Made by a program: the position numbers and the translations under genes. 22,372 bases of DNA, from the NCBI GenBank assembly GCA_002315565.1, contig DCHD01000056.1, positions 159 through 22,530 on the forward strand. Direction: 5' to 3'. The DNA is from Solobacterium sp. UBA1761 (GTDB lineage: Bacteria; Bacillota_I; Bacilli_A; Erysipelotrichales; Erysipelotrichaceae). Below, piece after piece: positions 6,613-15,054 of this stretch (position 1 is the first letter of the stretch; each line of letters begins with the position of its first letter). Below the pieces are notes generated by a model that did not search any database, was not told where the DNA came from, and was given only the letters and a program-made list of their open reading frames with translations.

Positions 6613-7572
6613 TTATACAAGTCTATCAAACAGTCTGTAGATTGCTTTGTTCTTCTTTCTTGGAAGAGACAGGCATTCATCAATAGGCATAGAAGATATT
6701 TCGCCATTATGCAGGATAACGCAGTGTCCACCAACACCTTCAGTTAAAAGGTCCACAGCTTTTTCGCCCATTCTTGAAGCAAGAACACGGTCATTAGGAG
6801 ATGGAGAACCTCCACGCTGAATATGGCCAAGGATAGTTGATCTTCCATCAAATTCAGTATTTTCAGAAATCTTTCCGGCAAGTGCATGACTGTCACAAAG
6901 TTTTTCAGAAACAATGATGATCGCATGGTTTTTACCACGGTTACCTAAGAATTTAAGCTTTTCCATAATCTGTTCTTCATCATATCCTGTTTCTGGAGTT
7001 ACAACGATTTCCGCACCGCAGGAAATAGCAGACAGAACAGCAAGGTCGCCACAGTGATTGCCCATAACTTCTACAACAGAAGCTCTGTGATGTGAACTTG
7101 ATGTATCTCTAAGTTTATCGACACATTCAACAATAGTATTAAGTGCAGTATCAAAACCGATAGTAAGGTCTGTACCCTGAATATCATTATCGATAGTTCC
7201 AGGCAATGAAATAGTATTGATGCCAAGATCTGTCAGAGCTTTAGCGCCACGGTAAGAACCGTCTCCACCGATTACAACAAGAGCATCAATGTTGTTAGCT
7301 TTTAAAGATTCAACAGCCTTTTCTTGTACTTCAAGATTCTTGAATTCAGGAAGTCTTGCACTGCCAAGAATTGTACCGCCACGGGAAAGGATATCAGATA
7401 CTGAACGTTTTGTGAATGTCTCAAAATTGCCTTCACATAATCCTTTATAGCCATCATGGATACCAACTACTTCAATGCCATTTGCAATTGCAGTTCTTGT
7501 TACTGCACGGATTGCAGCATTCATTCCAGGTGAATCTCCTCCACTTGTAAGTACTCCGATTTTTCTAATCAT
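6613..7572 (-). CDS. pfkA: ATP-dependent 6-phosphofructokinase
   Basis: PfkA phosphorylates fructose 6-phosphate to fructose 1,6-bisphosphate, the committed step of glycolysis. The 319-residue product aligns end to end with the bacterial A-type enzyme. It has GGDSPG (11-16), GGDGS (102-106, ATP type), PGTIDND (124-130 with the catalytic Asp), SSSHHR (F6P-binding Arg163) and GHIQRGGSP. The effector-site Arg22 and Arg26 are present. One oddity is MGNHCG at 170-175, where the common form is MGR(Y/H)xG; the Arg corresponding to Escherichia coli R171 is Asn. The start ATG overlaps the dnaI stop (ATGA), with AGGAGG-like GGAGGAT before it. It is the last gene of the nine-gene minus-strand run and ends at the shared terminator. 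Confidence 0.96.
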   Translation of the reverse strand: MIRKIGVLTSGGDSPGMNAAIRAVTRTAIANGIEVVGIHDGYKGLCEGNFETFTKRSVSDILSRGGTILGSARLPEFKNLEVQEKAVESLKANNIDALVVIGGDGSYRGAKALTDLGINTISLPGTIDNDIQGTDLTIGFDTALNTIVECVDKLRDTSSSHHRASVVEVMGNHCGDLAVLSAISCGAEIVVTPETGYDEEQIMEKLKFLGNRGKNHAIIIVSEKLCDSHALAGKISENTEFDGRSTILGHIQRGGSPSPNDRVLASRMGEKAVDLLTEGVGGHCVILHNGEISSMPIDECLSLPRKKNKAIYRLFDRLV

Positions 7573-8405
7573 TTCATCCTCCTTTTATTGTTCCCGTTGA
7601 GAACAAATTTATCTGTAAGAATATCAATTCTTTCAATCAGTCTTTGTGCCTGAAGAGTTTCAGCTTTTCCGCTTTTCAGATATGTATAGTGTTCCATCAA
7701 ACCTTTCATATCATAGTTGGATGTAAAGCAGGTAGTTAAACCGTTCTCCATTCGATAGTCAAGGATATTGAACAGCACATCATCTCTGGCAAATGTTGAA
7801 ACAGATTCTGAACCGATGTCGTCAAGGAAGAGATATTCACACTTCTTCATCAGATTCATTGTATCTTCAAATTCACCATCAAGCAGCGTCACTGTTTTTC
7901 TAAGTTCGTTTACGAAGTCAATCGTTTTTACGAATGCAACCTTTTTTCCGCTTTTCACAAGCGAATTTGCCAGAGCCATAAACATATAGGTCTTTCCTGT
8001 TCCCATTGATCCATAGACATAAAGTCCCCTGTCTGACCTTCCCTGATATATCTCAAGGCATAAAGCACAGAGTTTCTTTACTTCATCATCAGGTAAAGTA
8101 ATGTTTTCAAGAGTAAGATCATAATATCTGTCAGGAATATTGCTGTAGACATACATATCCTTTATGTTCTTTGTGGTTTCCAGGTTTTTCTTGAAAGGAC
8201 AGTTTTCTATTCTTTCTATAAGACCTTCATCATATTCAAGTATGAGTCTTTGTCCCTGAGATTTCTGTGTACAGGTAAATAGACCATTGCAGTTTTCACA
8301 TCTGTTCAAAGATTCTTCAACATGATGAAAAACACCAATATGGCTATTGTAGAATTCTATGTCCAGTCCGTTTTCTTTTAAGAAGTTTTCAGTATATCTG
8401 TTCAT
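7569..8405 (-). CDS. dnaI: Helicase loader DnaI (primosomal AAA+ ATPase)
   Basis: DnaI loads the replicative helicase DnaC onto DNA at the origin and at restarting forks in Bacillota. The 278-residue protein has a Cys-rich N-terminal region (C36-x2-C39-x5-C45 and C69), comparable to the zinc-binding helicase-interaction domain of Bacillus DnaI. An AAA+ module follows: Walker A GSMGTGKT (132-139), Walker B YLFLDDIGSE (191-200), a sensor-1-like TSN (228-230) and RLIERI (256-261), probably the arginine-finger region. It starts 2 bases after the dnaB stop with no clear ribosome binding site, so translation is probably coupled. The dnaB-dnaI order is the standard Bacillota pair. Confidence 0.94.
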   Translation of the reverse strand: MNRYTENFLKENGLDIEFYNSHIGVFHHVEESLNRCENCNGLFTCTQKSQGQRLILEYDEGLIERIENCPFKKNLETTKNIKDMYVYSNIPDRYYDLTLENITLPDDEVKKLCALCLEIYQGRSDRGLYVYGSMGTGKTYMFMALANSLVKSGKKVAFVKTIDFVNELRKTVTLLDGEFEDTMNLMKKCEYLFLDDIGSESVSTFARDDVLFNILDYRMENGLTTCFTSNYDMKGLMEHYTYLKSGKAETLQAQRLIERIDILTDKFVLNGNNKRRMK

Positions 8406-8407
8406 TT

Positions 8408-9538
8408 TCAGTTACGGTTTTTTAAGAATGTCTCAAGATTTGACATATCAACATCTCTGTTTGTTTCTTTATAGTCAGGCACTATGTCTCTGCCTGTATT
8501 ATTGGTGTTTCTTGAACCCAGTCTAGCAAGTGCTTTCTGTCTTGTATCTACGTTGTTGCGGTGCAGATCACTGGCATCAGAATATAATATTTTTTCTATT
8601 ATTCTGTTGTCGTATTTCTTGAGATGTACTTCAAGAAGTGTATTGATTACTACAGGATTAAGATTATAGGAATCAGAAAGTTTAAACAGGATCTTTCTGT
8701 CATATTCACTCACTTCCTTGCCATCCTGCAGATTCATCAGAAACAGTATACATGGTACAGCATATTCATCATCACCAAGTTTACGGTAGTCACTCTGCGA
8801 ATACATGCACTTGTTTTTAAGCATCTTCAGATCGAACTCATTTGAATCACTTCTGATGATACTCGGAATATAGGTACGCATCTTATCTTTTGAGATGTTA
8901 TAGATATCTGCCATTTCTGCAATAGCCTTCAGATTTTCAAGTGTACGGTATTTCTTCGGGAAAAGATTGTCGGATATATCTTTAAGGAAACCGTTGATGT
9001 CAAAGAATGAATCAATTCTGTAGGTTGAACTGTCTTTTCTTGGTTCAATATATGATTCGTTTTCTAAAGACCAGCTTTCAAGTACGGACGCATCAAGCTT
9101 GCTGGAAACATCTTTGAAACCACGGTGTGATACTGCTGTATCGGTCATATCAGCAAGTATTTCCTGATACAGCGGACCGCCACAGTTAAGTATGAAATTC
9201 CTTGAATATATATTGTTTCTGGTGAACTCATTCATCGATAGAGGTTTACATACAACAAAGATATATTCATCTGCCTCTTCTTTCTTTAAAGTCTTTATAA
9301 GACGATACTTGTTGAGTATTTCAAATGACTTTTCAAGTCTGTCAATTGACATGTTCATAACAGTGCAAAGACAGTTCAGTTCTTTTGTTTCAATAACAGC
9401 TGGTCCATATAACATATTCATATATAAGGCATAGGAATGGCTGCCGATTAAAGGACGATAAAAAAGCGATAAAGATTTTACTTCATCATTTGACAGTTCC
9501 TGACATTTTTCAATTCTGTAGAGATCTTTACCTAACAT
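8408..9538 (-). CDS. dnaB: Replication initiation / membrane attachment protein DnaB (Firmicutes type)
   Basis: The Firmicutes DnaB is not the helicase. It is a DnaD-like protein that, with DnaD and DnaI, recruits and loads the replicative helicase. This 376-residue product starts MLGKDLYRIEKCQELSNDEV and continues SLFYRPLIGSHSYALYMNM, resembling the N-terminal winged-helix part of DnaB. The C-terminal half has LENLKAIAEMADIYNISKDKM and LNPVVINTLLEVHLKKY, which fit the helical DnaD/DnaB C-terminal domain (YxxxIxxxI-type). The last ~40 residues look disordered. It is shorter than Bacillus DnaB (about 470). The start overlaps the end of coaE by 7 bases, with AAGGA only 2 bases from the ATG. Immediate linkage to dnaI supports the call strongly. 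Confidence 0.88.
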   Translation of the reverse strand: MLGKDLYRIEKCQELSNDEVKSLSLFYRPLIGSHSYALYMNMLYGPAVIETKELNCLCTVMNMSIDRLEKSFEILNKYRLIKTLKKEEADEYIFVVCKPLSMNEFTRNNIYSRNFILNCGGPLYQEILADMTDTAVSHRGFKDVSSKLDASVLESWSLENESYIEPRKDSSTYRIDSFFDINGFLKDISDNLFPKKYRTLENLKAIAEMADIYNISKDKMRTYIPSIIRSDSNEFDLKMLKNKCMYSQSDYRKLGDDEYAVPCILFLMNLQDGKEVSEYDRKILFKLSDSYNLNPVVINTLLEVHLKKYDNRIIEKILYSDASDLHRNNVDTRQKALARLGSRNTNNTGRDIVPDYKETNRDVDMSNLETFLKNRN

Positions 9539-10104
9539 AATCCTTTTAAAAGTTTATCAATCTCACTGATAAAATCAGCGAAAGTACTTTTATTATATAT
9601 TATTTTACTGGCTCTTTTTTCCTTTTCTTCCTTAGACATCTGGGCATTAATTCTCTCTTCTGCCTCACTTCTTGTATAACCTTTTTCAACGAGTCTTTCT
9701 ATGGATGTTTCTTCATCGCACACTATTAGCCATGACTCATCAAAGAACCTGTCAAATCCGCTTTCAAAAAGTAAAGGTACCTCGCAGAAGAAAGGATCAT
9801 GTTTATCCATTTCACTTAACATGATTTCTTTAATTGTTGGATGAAGTATATCTTCAAGTTCTTTCTTTCTTTCAGAATCAGAAAAGATGATTGCTGCAAG
9901 TTTCTTTTTATTGAGCTCTTCATCAAACGCATCAGGAAAATGCTCTTTTACAGTTTCATAAACTATAGAGCCATTTTTAAGCAGGTTTCTGTTTACTTCA
10001 TCAAGATCCATAACGTAATATCCTTTGGATCTTATATATGCCGAAGCTATGCTTTTACCGGAAGCAATAGTACCGGTTATGGCTATTTTTGACATATCGG
10101 ACAA
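9532..10104 (-). CDS. coaE: Dephospho-CoA kinase
   Basis: CoaE phosphorylates the 3'-hydroxyl of dephospho-CoA, the last step of CoA synthesis. The product has IAITGTIASGKS (P-loop GTIASGKS), YYVMDLDEVNRNLL, FCEVPLLFESGFDRFFDESWLIVCDEETSIERLVEKGYTRSEAEERI and NKSTFADF, all typical of the family. Length is about 190. Two starts are possible: TTG at 10104 has AGAGG about 9 bases upstream, whereas ATG at 10095 (MSKIAITG) gives a more conventional N-terminus but its nearest ribosome binding site is about 18 bases away. The gene overlaps the end of mutM by 22 (or 13) bases and the start of dnaB by 7. Confidence 0.95.
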   Translation of the reverse strand: MSDMSKIAITGTIASGKSIASAYIRSKGYYVMDLDEVNRNLLKNGSIVYETVKEHFPDAFDEELNKKKLAAIIFSDSERKKELEDILHPTIKEIMLSEMDKHDPFFCEVPLLFESGFDRFFDESWLIVCDEETSIERLVEKGYTRSEAEERINAQMSKEEKEKRASKIIYNKSTFADFISEIDKLLKGLC

Positions 10105-10886
10105 TAATAGGTCCCTCTGCCTGCTACTCTGATCTTCTTAATCTGACTGTTGCATTTTGGACAATACTCTTTTGTATGGACATTGAGTGACTGCTGAAAT
10201 CTTCCTGTAACACCTAAAGAAGAAGTATATGAACGGATAGTGGTACCACCGGCTTCAATAGCTTCACTCAATATCTTTCTTGTTGCATCGATAATTGACT
10301 GCTTCTCTTTTAAAGATAATTTATCAGCTTCTTTCAGGGGATTAAGTTTAGCCATGAAACACACTTCATCAGCATAGATATTACCGATACCGGCAACAAA
10401 ATCCTGTCTTAAAAGAACCTGTTTAATCGGCTGCTTAAGTTTCTTCATAAATGACTTAACATATTCAATATTGAATTCATCTGAAAAAGGTTCAGGTCCA
10501 AGATCTTTGAATACTTTATAATCACCTAACGGCATAAGTTCCATACGACCGAACTTTCTAACATCGTGATATCTTAACTCCATGCCATCATCGAGTCTGA
10601 AAATCACATGAGTATGTTTATCTCTTGGTGTATCAGAAGGAAGAATATAGTATTTTCCTTCCATTCTCAAATGTGAAACAAGAGTAATATCATCCATTTC
10701 AAAAAGCAGATACTTTCCCCTTCTTTTGAAATTGCGAAAAGACTGACCTTTCAGCCTTTCGATAAATTCTCTGTTATCACAGTCGACGATATTGGAATAA
10801 AGAATCTCAATATCTGAAATCTTTCTGTCTTTTATTCTTGACTCGAGAGTTCTGACAACCGTTTCAACTTCTGGAAGTTCAGGCAT
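10083..10886 (-). CDS. mutM: Formamidopyrimidine-DNA glycosylase (Fpg/MutM)
   Basis: MutM removes 8-oxoguanine and ring-opened purines and nicks the abasic site by beta,delta-elimination. The 267-residue product shows the full family signature. MPELPEVETVVRTL supplies the catalytic Pro2 and Glu3 after Met removal. RRGKYLLF carries the beta-clamp Lys (about residue 57). GPEPFSDEF and QDFVAGIGNIYADEV form the helix-two-turn-helix. The C-terminal zinc finger has CPKC and CPIC pairs with RVAGRGTYY between them. The ATG overlaps the polA stop by one base (TAATG), so it is translationally coupled to polA. polA-mutM-coaE is a conserved Bacillota block. Confidence 0.97.
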   Translation of the reverse strand: MPELPEVETVVRTLESRIKDRKISDIEILYSNIVDCDNREFIERLKGQSFRNFKRRGKYLLFEMDDITLVSHLRMEGKYYILPSDTPRDKHTHVIFRLDDGMELRYHDVRKFGRMELMPLGDYKVFKDLGPEPFSDEFNIEYVKSFMKKLKQPIKQVLLRQDFVAGIGNIYADEVCFMAKLNPLKEADKLSLKEKQSIIDATRKILSEAIEAGGTTIRSYTSSLGVTGRFQQSLNVHTKEYCPKCNSQIKKIRVAGRGTYYCPICQK

Positions 10887-13462
10887 TATTTTGACTCCAT
10901 CCAGTTTTTGCCGCTGGCAAATGATACATCAAGGTTTGCAGCCATCTTATAGGCAGATGACATGCATTCTTTAATCAGCGATTTCATAATATCCATTTCT
11001 TCTTCTGGGACATTGAAAATAAGTTCGTCATGAACCTGCAACAGCATTCTTGACTTCAGATTTCTTTCCCTTATGGCTTTGCTTACTTTGAGCATAGCCA
11101 GTTTGATTATATCGGCTGCAGAACCCTGAATGGTTGAGTTCATGGCGGCACGTTTTCCAAATTCTCTGACCATGAAATTCTTGTCATTTATCTCATTGAT
11201 ATATCTTCTTCGGTTAAGAATAGTTTTTACATAACCGTTGTCTTTACAGAACTGTATCTGTTCATCAAGATAAGTCTTGATATTGGGATAAGTAATAAAA
11301 TAATCATCGATGAACTTCTTCGCATCAGCAAATGAAAGTGATGTCTGATTAGCAAGACCAAAATCAGATATTCCGTATACAACTCCGAAATTGACTGCTT
11401 TTGCATGTCTTCTGACTAGATCAGTTACATCTTCTTTATTGACTTTAAAGACATCCATTGCAGTCTTGGTATGAATATCAATACCGGAATTGAATGCTTC
11501 TATCATCTTGGATTCGTCAGCTAAAGATGCCAGAACTCTCAGTTCAATCTGTGAATAGTCACTGGAAACAAGGTATGAATTGTCATCAGGAACAAAGGCA
11601 CTTCTTATTTCTTTGCCCTCTTCATTTCTTACCGATATATTCTGCAGATTTGGATCATAGCTTGAAAGTCTGCCTGTTGCGACAATAGTCTGTGAATAGA
11701 TAGTATGAATCCTTGAATCATCACCAATAAAACGCTGAAGTCCTTCAGCATATGAAGAATACAGTTTAGTATATTTACGGTAATCAAGTATTTTATCTAT
11801 TACCGGATGATACTTCCTCAGTTTTTCCAGTATTTCAGCATTTGTGGAGCCCTTCTTTAAATCTGGAAGATCTAGTTTATGGAATAACACATCAGATAAC
11901 TGTTTAGGTGAATTGATGTTGAATACTTCATCAGACAATACATAGATATCTTTTTCAAGTTCATTAAGTTTGCTCAGTGTTCTTTCAGCGATATCTTTAA
12001 GAACATTATTGTCTACTCTGATACCTTCTTTTTCCATTTCATAAAGAACTCTGGTCAATGGCAGTTCTACATCACAATATAGATATTCCATATCGTATTT
12101 CTTTATTTCTTCTTTGACTTTTGTATAGACATTGTAAAGAGACACAGAGATATCAGAAACATATCTGAGTTCTTCATTATGATCAGCAATCAGAGGCTTT
12201 TTTTCAGTTCCGTAAAGCTCTTTCAGCGTCAATTCAACATAATAGCCATATGCACGTAAAATACTGTCCAGCTCATTATTATTGTTGTTTACAAGATATG
12301 CCATCAGAAGAACATCATCAGCACCATTGATTTCAATACCACCAAAATTAAGAGTGTGATATATCTGTTTAAGGTCATATACGCATTTCTTCTTATCTGA
12401 AGCGATAAACTCAAGTGTATCTTTATCCTTCAGAAGATTTGCAAATGAGATATATTCACTTCCCTTGCTGTTTGTAAAAGAAACGCCGATTATCTTGCGT
12501 CCATAATATGTGAAATCATTTGCAAGTATATGAATATATGGTTCTTCATATAATTCTTTAGAAATATGATCTGTTTCTTTAATCGAAAGAACTTCTCTAT
12601 CGGTTTTCTTTGAAGCATTCACTGTTTTAATAAGTGAAAACATCTCGTACTTTTTAAGAAATTCATTACGGGTATCATAATTGATGTTGAGTCTGAAATT
12701 CTCCAGACCTTCATTAATTACCACATCAGTCTTGATGGTAGCAAGTCTCTTTGAGATAAAACATGATTCTTTACCATTAATAAGCTTCTCCTGAAGTTTA
12801 CCTTTAATGGCATCAATATTTTCATATATGCCTTCACAGCTGTTATAGTCATTAAGCAGTTTTACAGCAGTCTTTTCACCTATGCCGTCTACGCCATGAA
12901 TATTGTCACTTGAATCTCCAGCAAGTCCTTTGAATTCTATAATCTGGAATGGTTTAAGCTGATAATCTTCATACAGCTGTTTTTCATCATAACGAACAAT
13001 ATCAGACATGCCCTTTTTCATCATATAGACACTTGTTGAATTATCAATAAGCTGAAGAAGATCGTGATCACTAGAAAAAATACATGTTTCAAAATCATAT
13101 TTCTTGGCCAGCGATCCGATTATATCATCGGCTTCAATATCATCAAGCTCCAAAAAACGGATATTTGAGGCAGTCAGAAAATCTCTTACCAGTTCAAACT
13201 GAGGTACAAGCTCATCAGGAGCAGGTTTTCTGCCTCCTTTATAGTCTTCCGCAATCTCATGTCTGAATGTATGTTTTCCTTTATCAAAAGCAACCACACA
13301 GTAATCAGGTTTGATCAGCGTAATCGCTTTGTCTATCATATTGGAAAAAGCATATACAGCATTAGTGTATACGCCAAAAGAGGTCTTCATCATACTGCCG
13401 TAGCAGGTAGCATAATAGCCTCTGAAAAGTACTGAGTTTCCGTCAATTAGTAAAAGTTTCAT
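10886..13462 (-). CDS. polA: DNA polymerase I (5' nuclease plus polymerase)
   Basis: Pol I replaces RNA primers and fills repair gaps. The 858-residue product has an N-terminal 5'-3' nuclease (about 1-290) with VAFDKGKHTFRHEIAEDYKGGR, EADD and GDSSDNIHGVDGIGEKTAVKLL. A middle 3'-5' exonuclease-like domain (about 300-470) and the polymerase domain follow. The polymerase motifs are DYSQIELRVLASL (A), RRHAKAVNFGVVYG (B) and QVHDELIF (C). The middle domain has ILANDFTYY where proofreading enzymes have DxE, so the exonuclease is probably inactive, as in Bacillus Pol I. The start overlaps the upstream lipoprotein stop as ATGA, and mutM overlaps its end. Initial residues MKLLLIDGNSVLFRGYYA confirm the start. 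Confidence 0.97.
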   Translation of the reverse strand: MKLLLIDGNSVLFRGYYATCYGSMMKTSFGVYTNAVYAFSNMIDKAITLIKPDYCVVAFDKGKHTFRHEIAEDYKGGRKPAPDELVPQFELVRDFLTASNIRFLELDDIEADDIIGSLAKKYDFETCIFSSDHDLLQLIDNSTSVYMMKKGMSDIVRYDEKQLYEDYQLKPFQIIEFKGLAGDSSDNIHGVDGIGEKTAVKLLNDYNSCEGIYENIDAIKGKLQEKLINGKESCFISKRLATIKTDVVINEGLENFRLNINYDTRNEFLKKYEMFSLIKTVNASKKTDREVLSIKETDHISKELYEEPYIHILANDFTYYGRKIIGVSFTNSKGSEYISFANLLKDKDTLEFIASDKKKCVYDLKQIYHTLNFGGIEINGADDVLLMAYLVNNNNNELDSILRAYGYYVELTLKELYGTEKKPLIADHNEELRYVSDISVSLYNVYTKVKEEIKKYDMEYLYCDVELPLTRVLYEMEKEGIRVDNNVLKDIAERTLSKLNELEKDIYVLSDEVFNINSPKQLSDVLFHKLDLPDLKKGSTNAEILEKLRKYHPVIDKILDYRKYTKLYSSYAEGLQRFIGDDSRIHTIYSQTIVATGRLSSYDPNLQNISVRNEEGKEIRSAFVPDDNSYLVSSDYSQIELRVLASLADESKMIEAFNSGIDIHTKTAMDVFKVNKEDVTDLVRRHAKAVNFGVVYGISDFGLANQTSLSFADAKKFIDDYFITYPNIKTYLDEQIQFCKDNGYVKTILNRRRYINEINDKNFMVREFGKRAAMNSTIQGSAADIIKLAMLKVSKAIRERNLKSRMLLQVHDELIFNVPEEEMDIMKSLIKECMSSAYKMAANLDVSFASGKNWMESK

Positions 13463-14436
13463 TCTTCTGATGCGATTGATTCCAGAACTGCAAGATTATC
13501 CTTCATGATAGACAGATAATCTTTACTGTCGTTTAACTGTGAAGAAGTAAGAGAAGAAATATTGGAAAGATTGATTCTCTTTAAACTGAGTTCTTCCTTA
13601 AGTTCTTCATAAAGCGTTTCGAGCTGTTCTGGCATATTTGGTTCATAGACAATGTACTTGACACCATCATCTATTATTTTCTGTTTGATGATTTCCAACT
13701 GTTCATCGCTAGGAATTGCCCCGTATTTAGACAGGCATATAGGATATACCTGGAATCCATAAGCTTTCTGCCATGTACCAAATGAATTGGACATAGATAC
13801 AAAACTGATGGTCTTTCCTTCGTTTCTCAGTTCTGTTGCCAGAGCCTGATATGATGCATCGAGTGAAATAAGATCACTTTCAAGCGCATTATAGTTAGCA
13901 GTAAAATAATCGGACTGTTCTACATAATTACTCTGAAGTGTCGTATAGACATCCTTTGCCATTGACAACATGCCGATAGGATCCAGCCACAGGTAAAGGT
14001 CAGATGAAAGTGTATCAATTTCTTCAAATGATTCTCCTTCATAGTACGGACCTTCAATATAGGTAGCCTGTCCATTGACATAAACAAGTGAATAACGTTT
14101 GAAGTCATAGATGGCATTCAGTGTAGAAAGATCAACATCGGATACTTCACTTTCCTTTATTTCTTCAGAATAAAGATCCATATACGGTTCAAGATTTCCG
14201 ATATGGAAAAAGAACAGTGAATTTTCAAGAATCTCCTGGTAATTGTCGACAACAGTTGCCATCTGAACCATTGAGTTGTTCTGAATTGAAATTGATTCTA
14301 TTTTGTTGCCACCTATTCTATTTAAAAGATAACCAACAGGATAGATGGTATATGTCATGTATTTTTTAGTTGCAGCACATGATGTCAGCATCAGTACGCA
14401 CATAAGTGTCAAAAGTGTTCTTCTTATAAATTTCAT
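13459..14436 (-). CDS. Lipoprotein of the TroA/ZnuA (metal-binding SBP) fold lacking metal ligands
   Basis: The protein has 325 residues. Residues 1-20 are a lipoprotein signal (KFIRR, hydrophobic core, lipobox LTSC, C20). The rest follows the cluster A-I solute-binding (SBP_bac_9) plan: TYTIYPVGYLLNRIGGNKIES (28-48), FFFHIGNLEPYMD (75-87), DLYLWLDP (146-153), a central helix, SFVSMSNSFGTWQKAYGF (211-228) and KYIVYEPNMPE (260-270). In ZnuA/AdcA/TroA proteins His ligands sit in HxxEP, DPHxWLDP and fxxHxAFgY. Here the first motif is absent, Y148 replaces the second His and S216 the third; only E265 is kept, and the whole protein has a single His (H78). It is therefore unlikely to bind zinc or manganese in the usual way. 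No ABC permease or ATPase is nearby. Its stop overlaps the polA start (ATGA). It has no ribosome binding site; TATAAT lies 6 bases before the ATG. Function unknown. Confidence 0.8.
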   Translation of the reverse strand: MKFIRRTLLTLMCVLMLTSCAATKKYMTYTIYPVGYLLNRIGGNKIESISIQNNSMVQMATVVDNYQEILENSLFFFHIGNLEPYMDLYSEEIKESEVSDVDLSTLNAIYDFKRYSLVYVNGQATYIEGPYYEGESFEEIDTLSSDLYLWLDPIGMLSMAKDVYTTLQSNYVEQSDYFTANYNALESDLISLDASYQALATELRNEGKTISFVSMSNSFGTWQKAYGFQVYPICLSKYGAIPSDEQLEIIKQKIIDDGVKYIVYEPNMPEQLETLYEELKEELSLKRINLSNISSLTSSQLNDSKDYLSIMKDNLAVLESIASEE

Positions 14437-14442
14437 AATGTA

Positions 14443-14448
14443 ATTATA
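14443..14448 (-). promoter_or_regulatory. -10 box six bases before the ZnuA-like lipoprotein start
   Basis: On the minus strand TATAAT (14448-14443) directly follows the trmB stop (TAG) and precedes the ATG at 14436 by six bases without any Shine-Dalgarno. This is the geometry of a leaderless transcript. No convincing -35 is seen, so activity is uncertain. Confidence 0.4.
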
Positions 14449-15054
14449 CTATTTAAGCTGATACTTCGCGAAATAGATAGGTTGTCCAAGTTCCATGAAT
14501 TTCTGCTGATAGGCAGTCATCGGTTCACCATATTTTCTTGAATCATAGTCTCTGTCTATTTCAACAAGTTCAAACTTTGATTCACCAAAGTATTCAAGAG
14601 AATCTTCAAAGAAGTCATGGTTATCGGTCTTGTATACCAGATCACCGCTTTCTTTAAGAATCTCTGCATATTTTTCAAGATATGTTTTATAGGTAAGTCT
14701 TCTTTTGTGATGAGCTTTTTTAGGCCAAGGATCAGAGAAATGAAGATATATTCTGTCAATACTCTTCAAAGGGAATACATCAAGAAGATTATCTGCGTTT
14801 ACAAGCATGATTACGATATTTTTAAGCTCATTGTCACGGGCTTTCTTGATTGCACGGGCAACACAGGTTTCATCTTTTTCCAAACCTATCCAATAAATTT
14901 CTGGATGCTGTTTTGCTGATTCAACAATAAAATCACCCATTCCCATACCAATCTCAAGATAAACCGGAAGATCGGTTACAGGTAATGTGTCACTAAGATA
15001 TTCTTTTTCATTATCGAGAAATGGTCTTACCCATTTCTTTTTTCTCATTCTCAT
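14449..15054 (-). CDS. trmB: tRNA (guanine-46-N7)-methyltransferase TrmB
   Basis: TrmB makes m7G46 in the variable loop of tRNAs using SAM. The 201-residue product shows MRMRKKKWVRPFL, SAM motif YLEIGMGMGDFIVESA (about 33-48), YWIGLEKDETCVARAIKKA, the strongly diagnostic YLHFSDPWPKKAHHKRRL (about 106-123) and a C-terminal TxYQQKF segment (TAYQQKFMELG). Length is normal. The ATG directly follows the stop codon of the upstream M15-type gene (TAA then ATG), so expression is probably coupled. It is followed after 12 bases by the ZnuA-like lipoprotein. Confidence 0.96.
   Translation of the reverse strand: MRMRKKKWVRPFLDNEKEYLSDTLPVTDLPVYLEIGMGMGDFIVESAKQHPEIYWIGLEKDETCVARAIKKARDNELKNIVIMLVNADNLLDVFPLKSIDRIYLHFSDPWPKKAHHKRRLTYKTYLEKYAEILKESGDLVYKTDNHDFFEDSLEYFGESKFELVEIDRDYDSRKYGEPMTAYQQKFMELGQPIYFAKYQLK

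Noticed and set aside
10886..13462. Loss of the DxE exonuclease motif in DNA polymerase I as a novelty
   Set aside because: An inactive proofreading domain is well known in Pol I of Bacillus and related Gram-positives.
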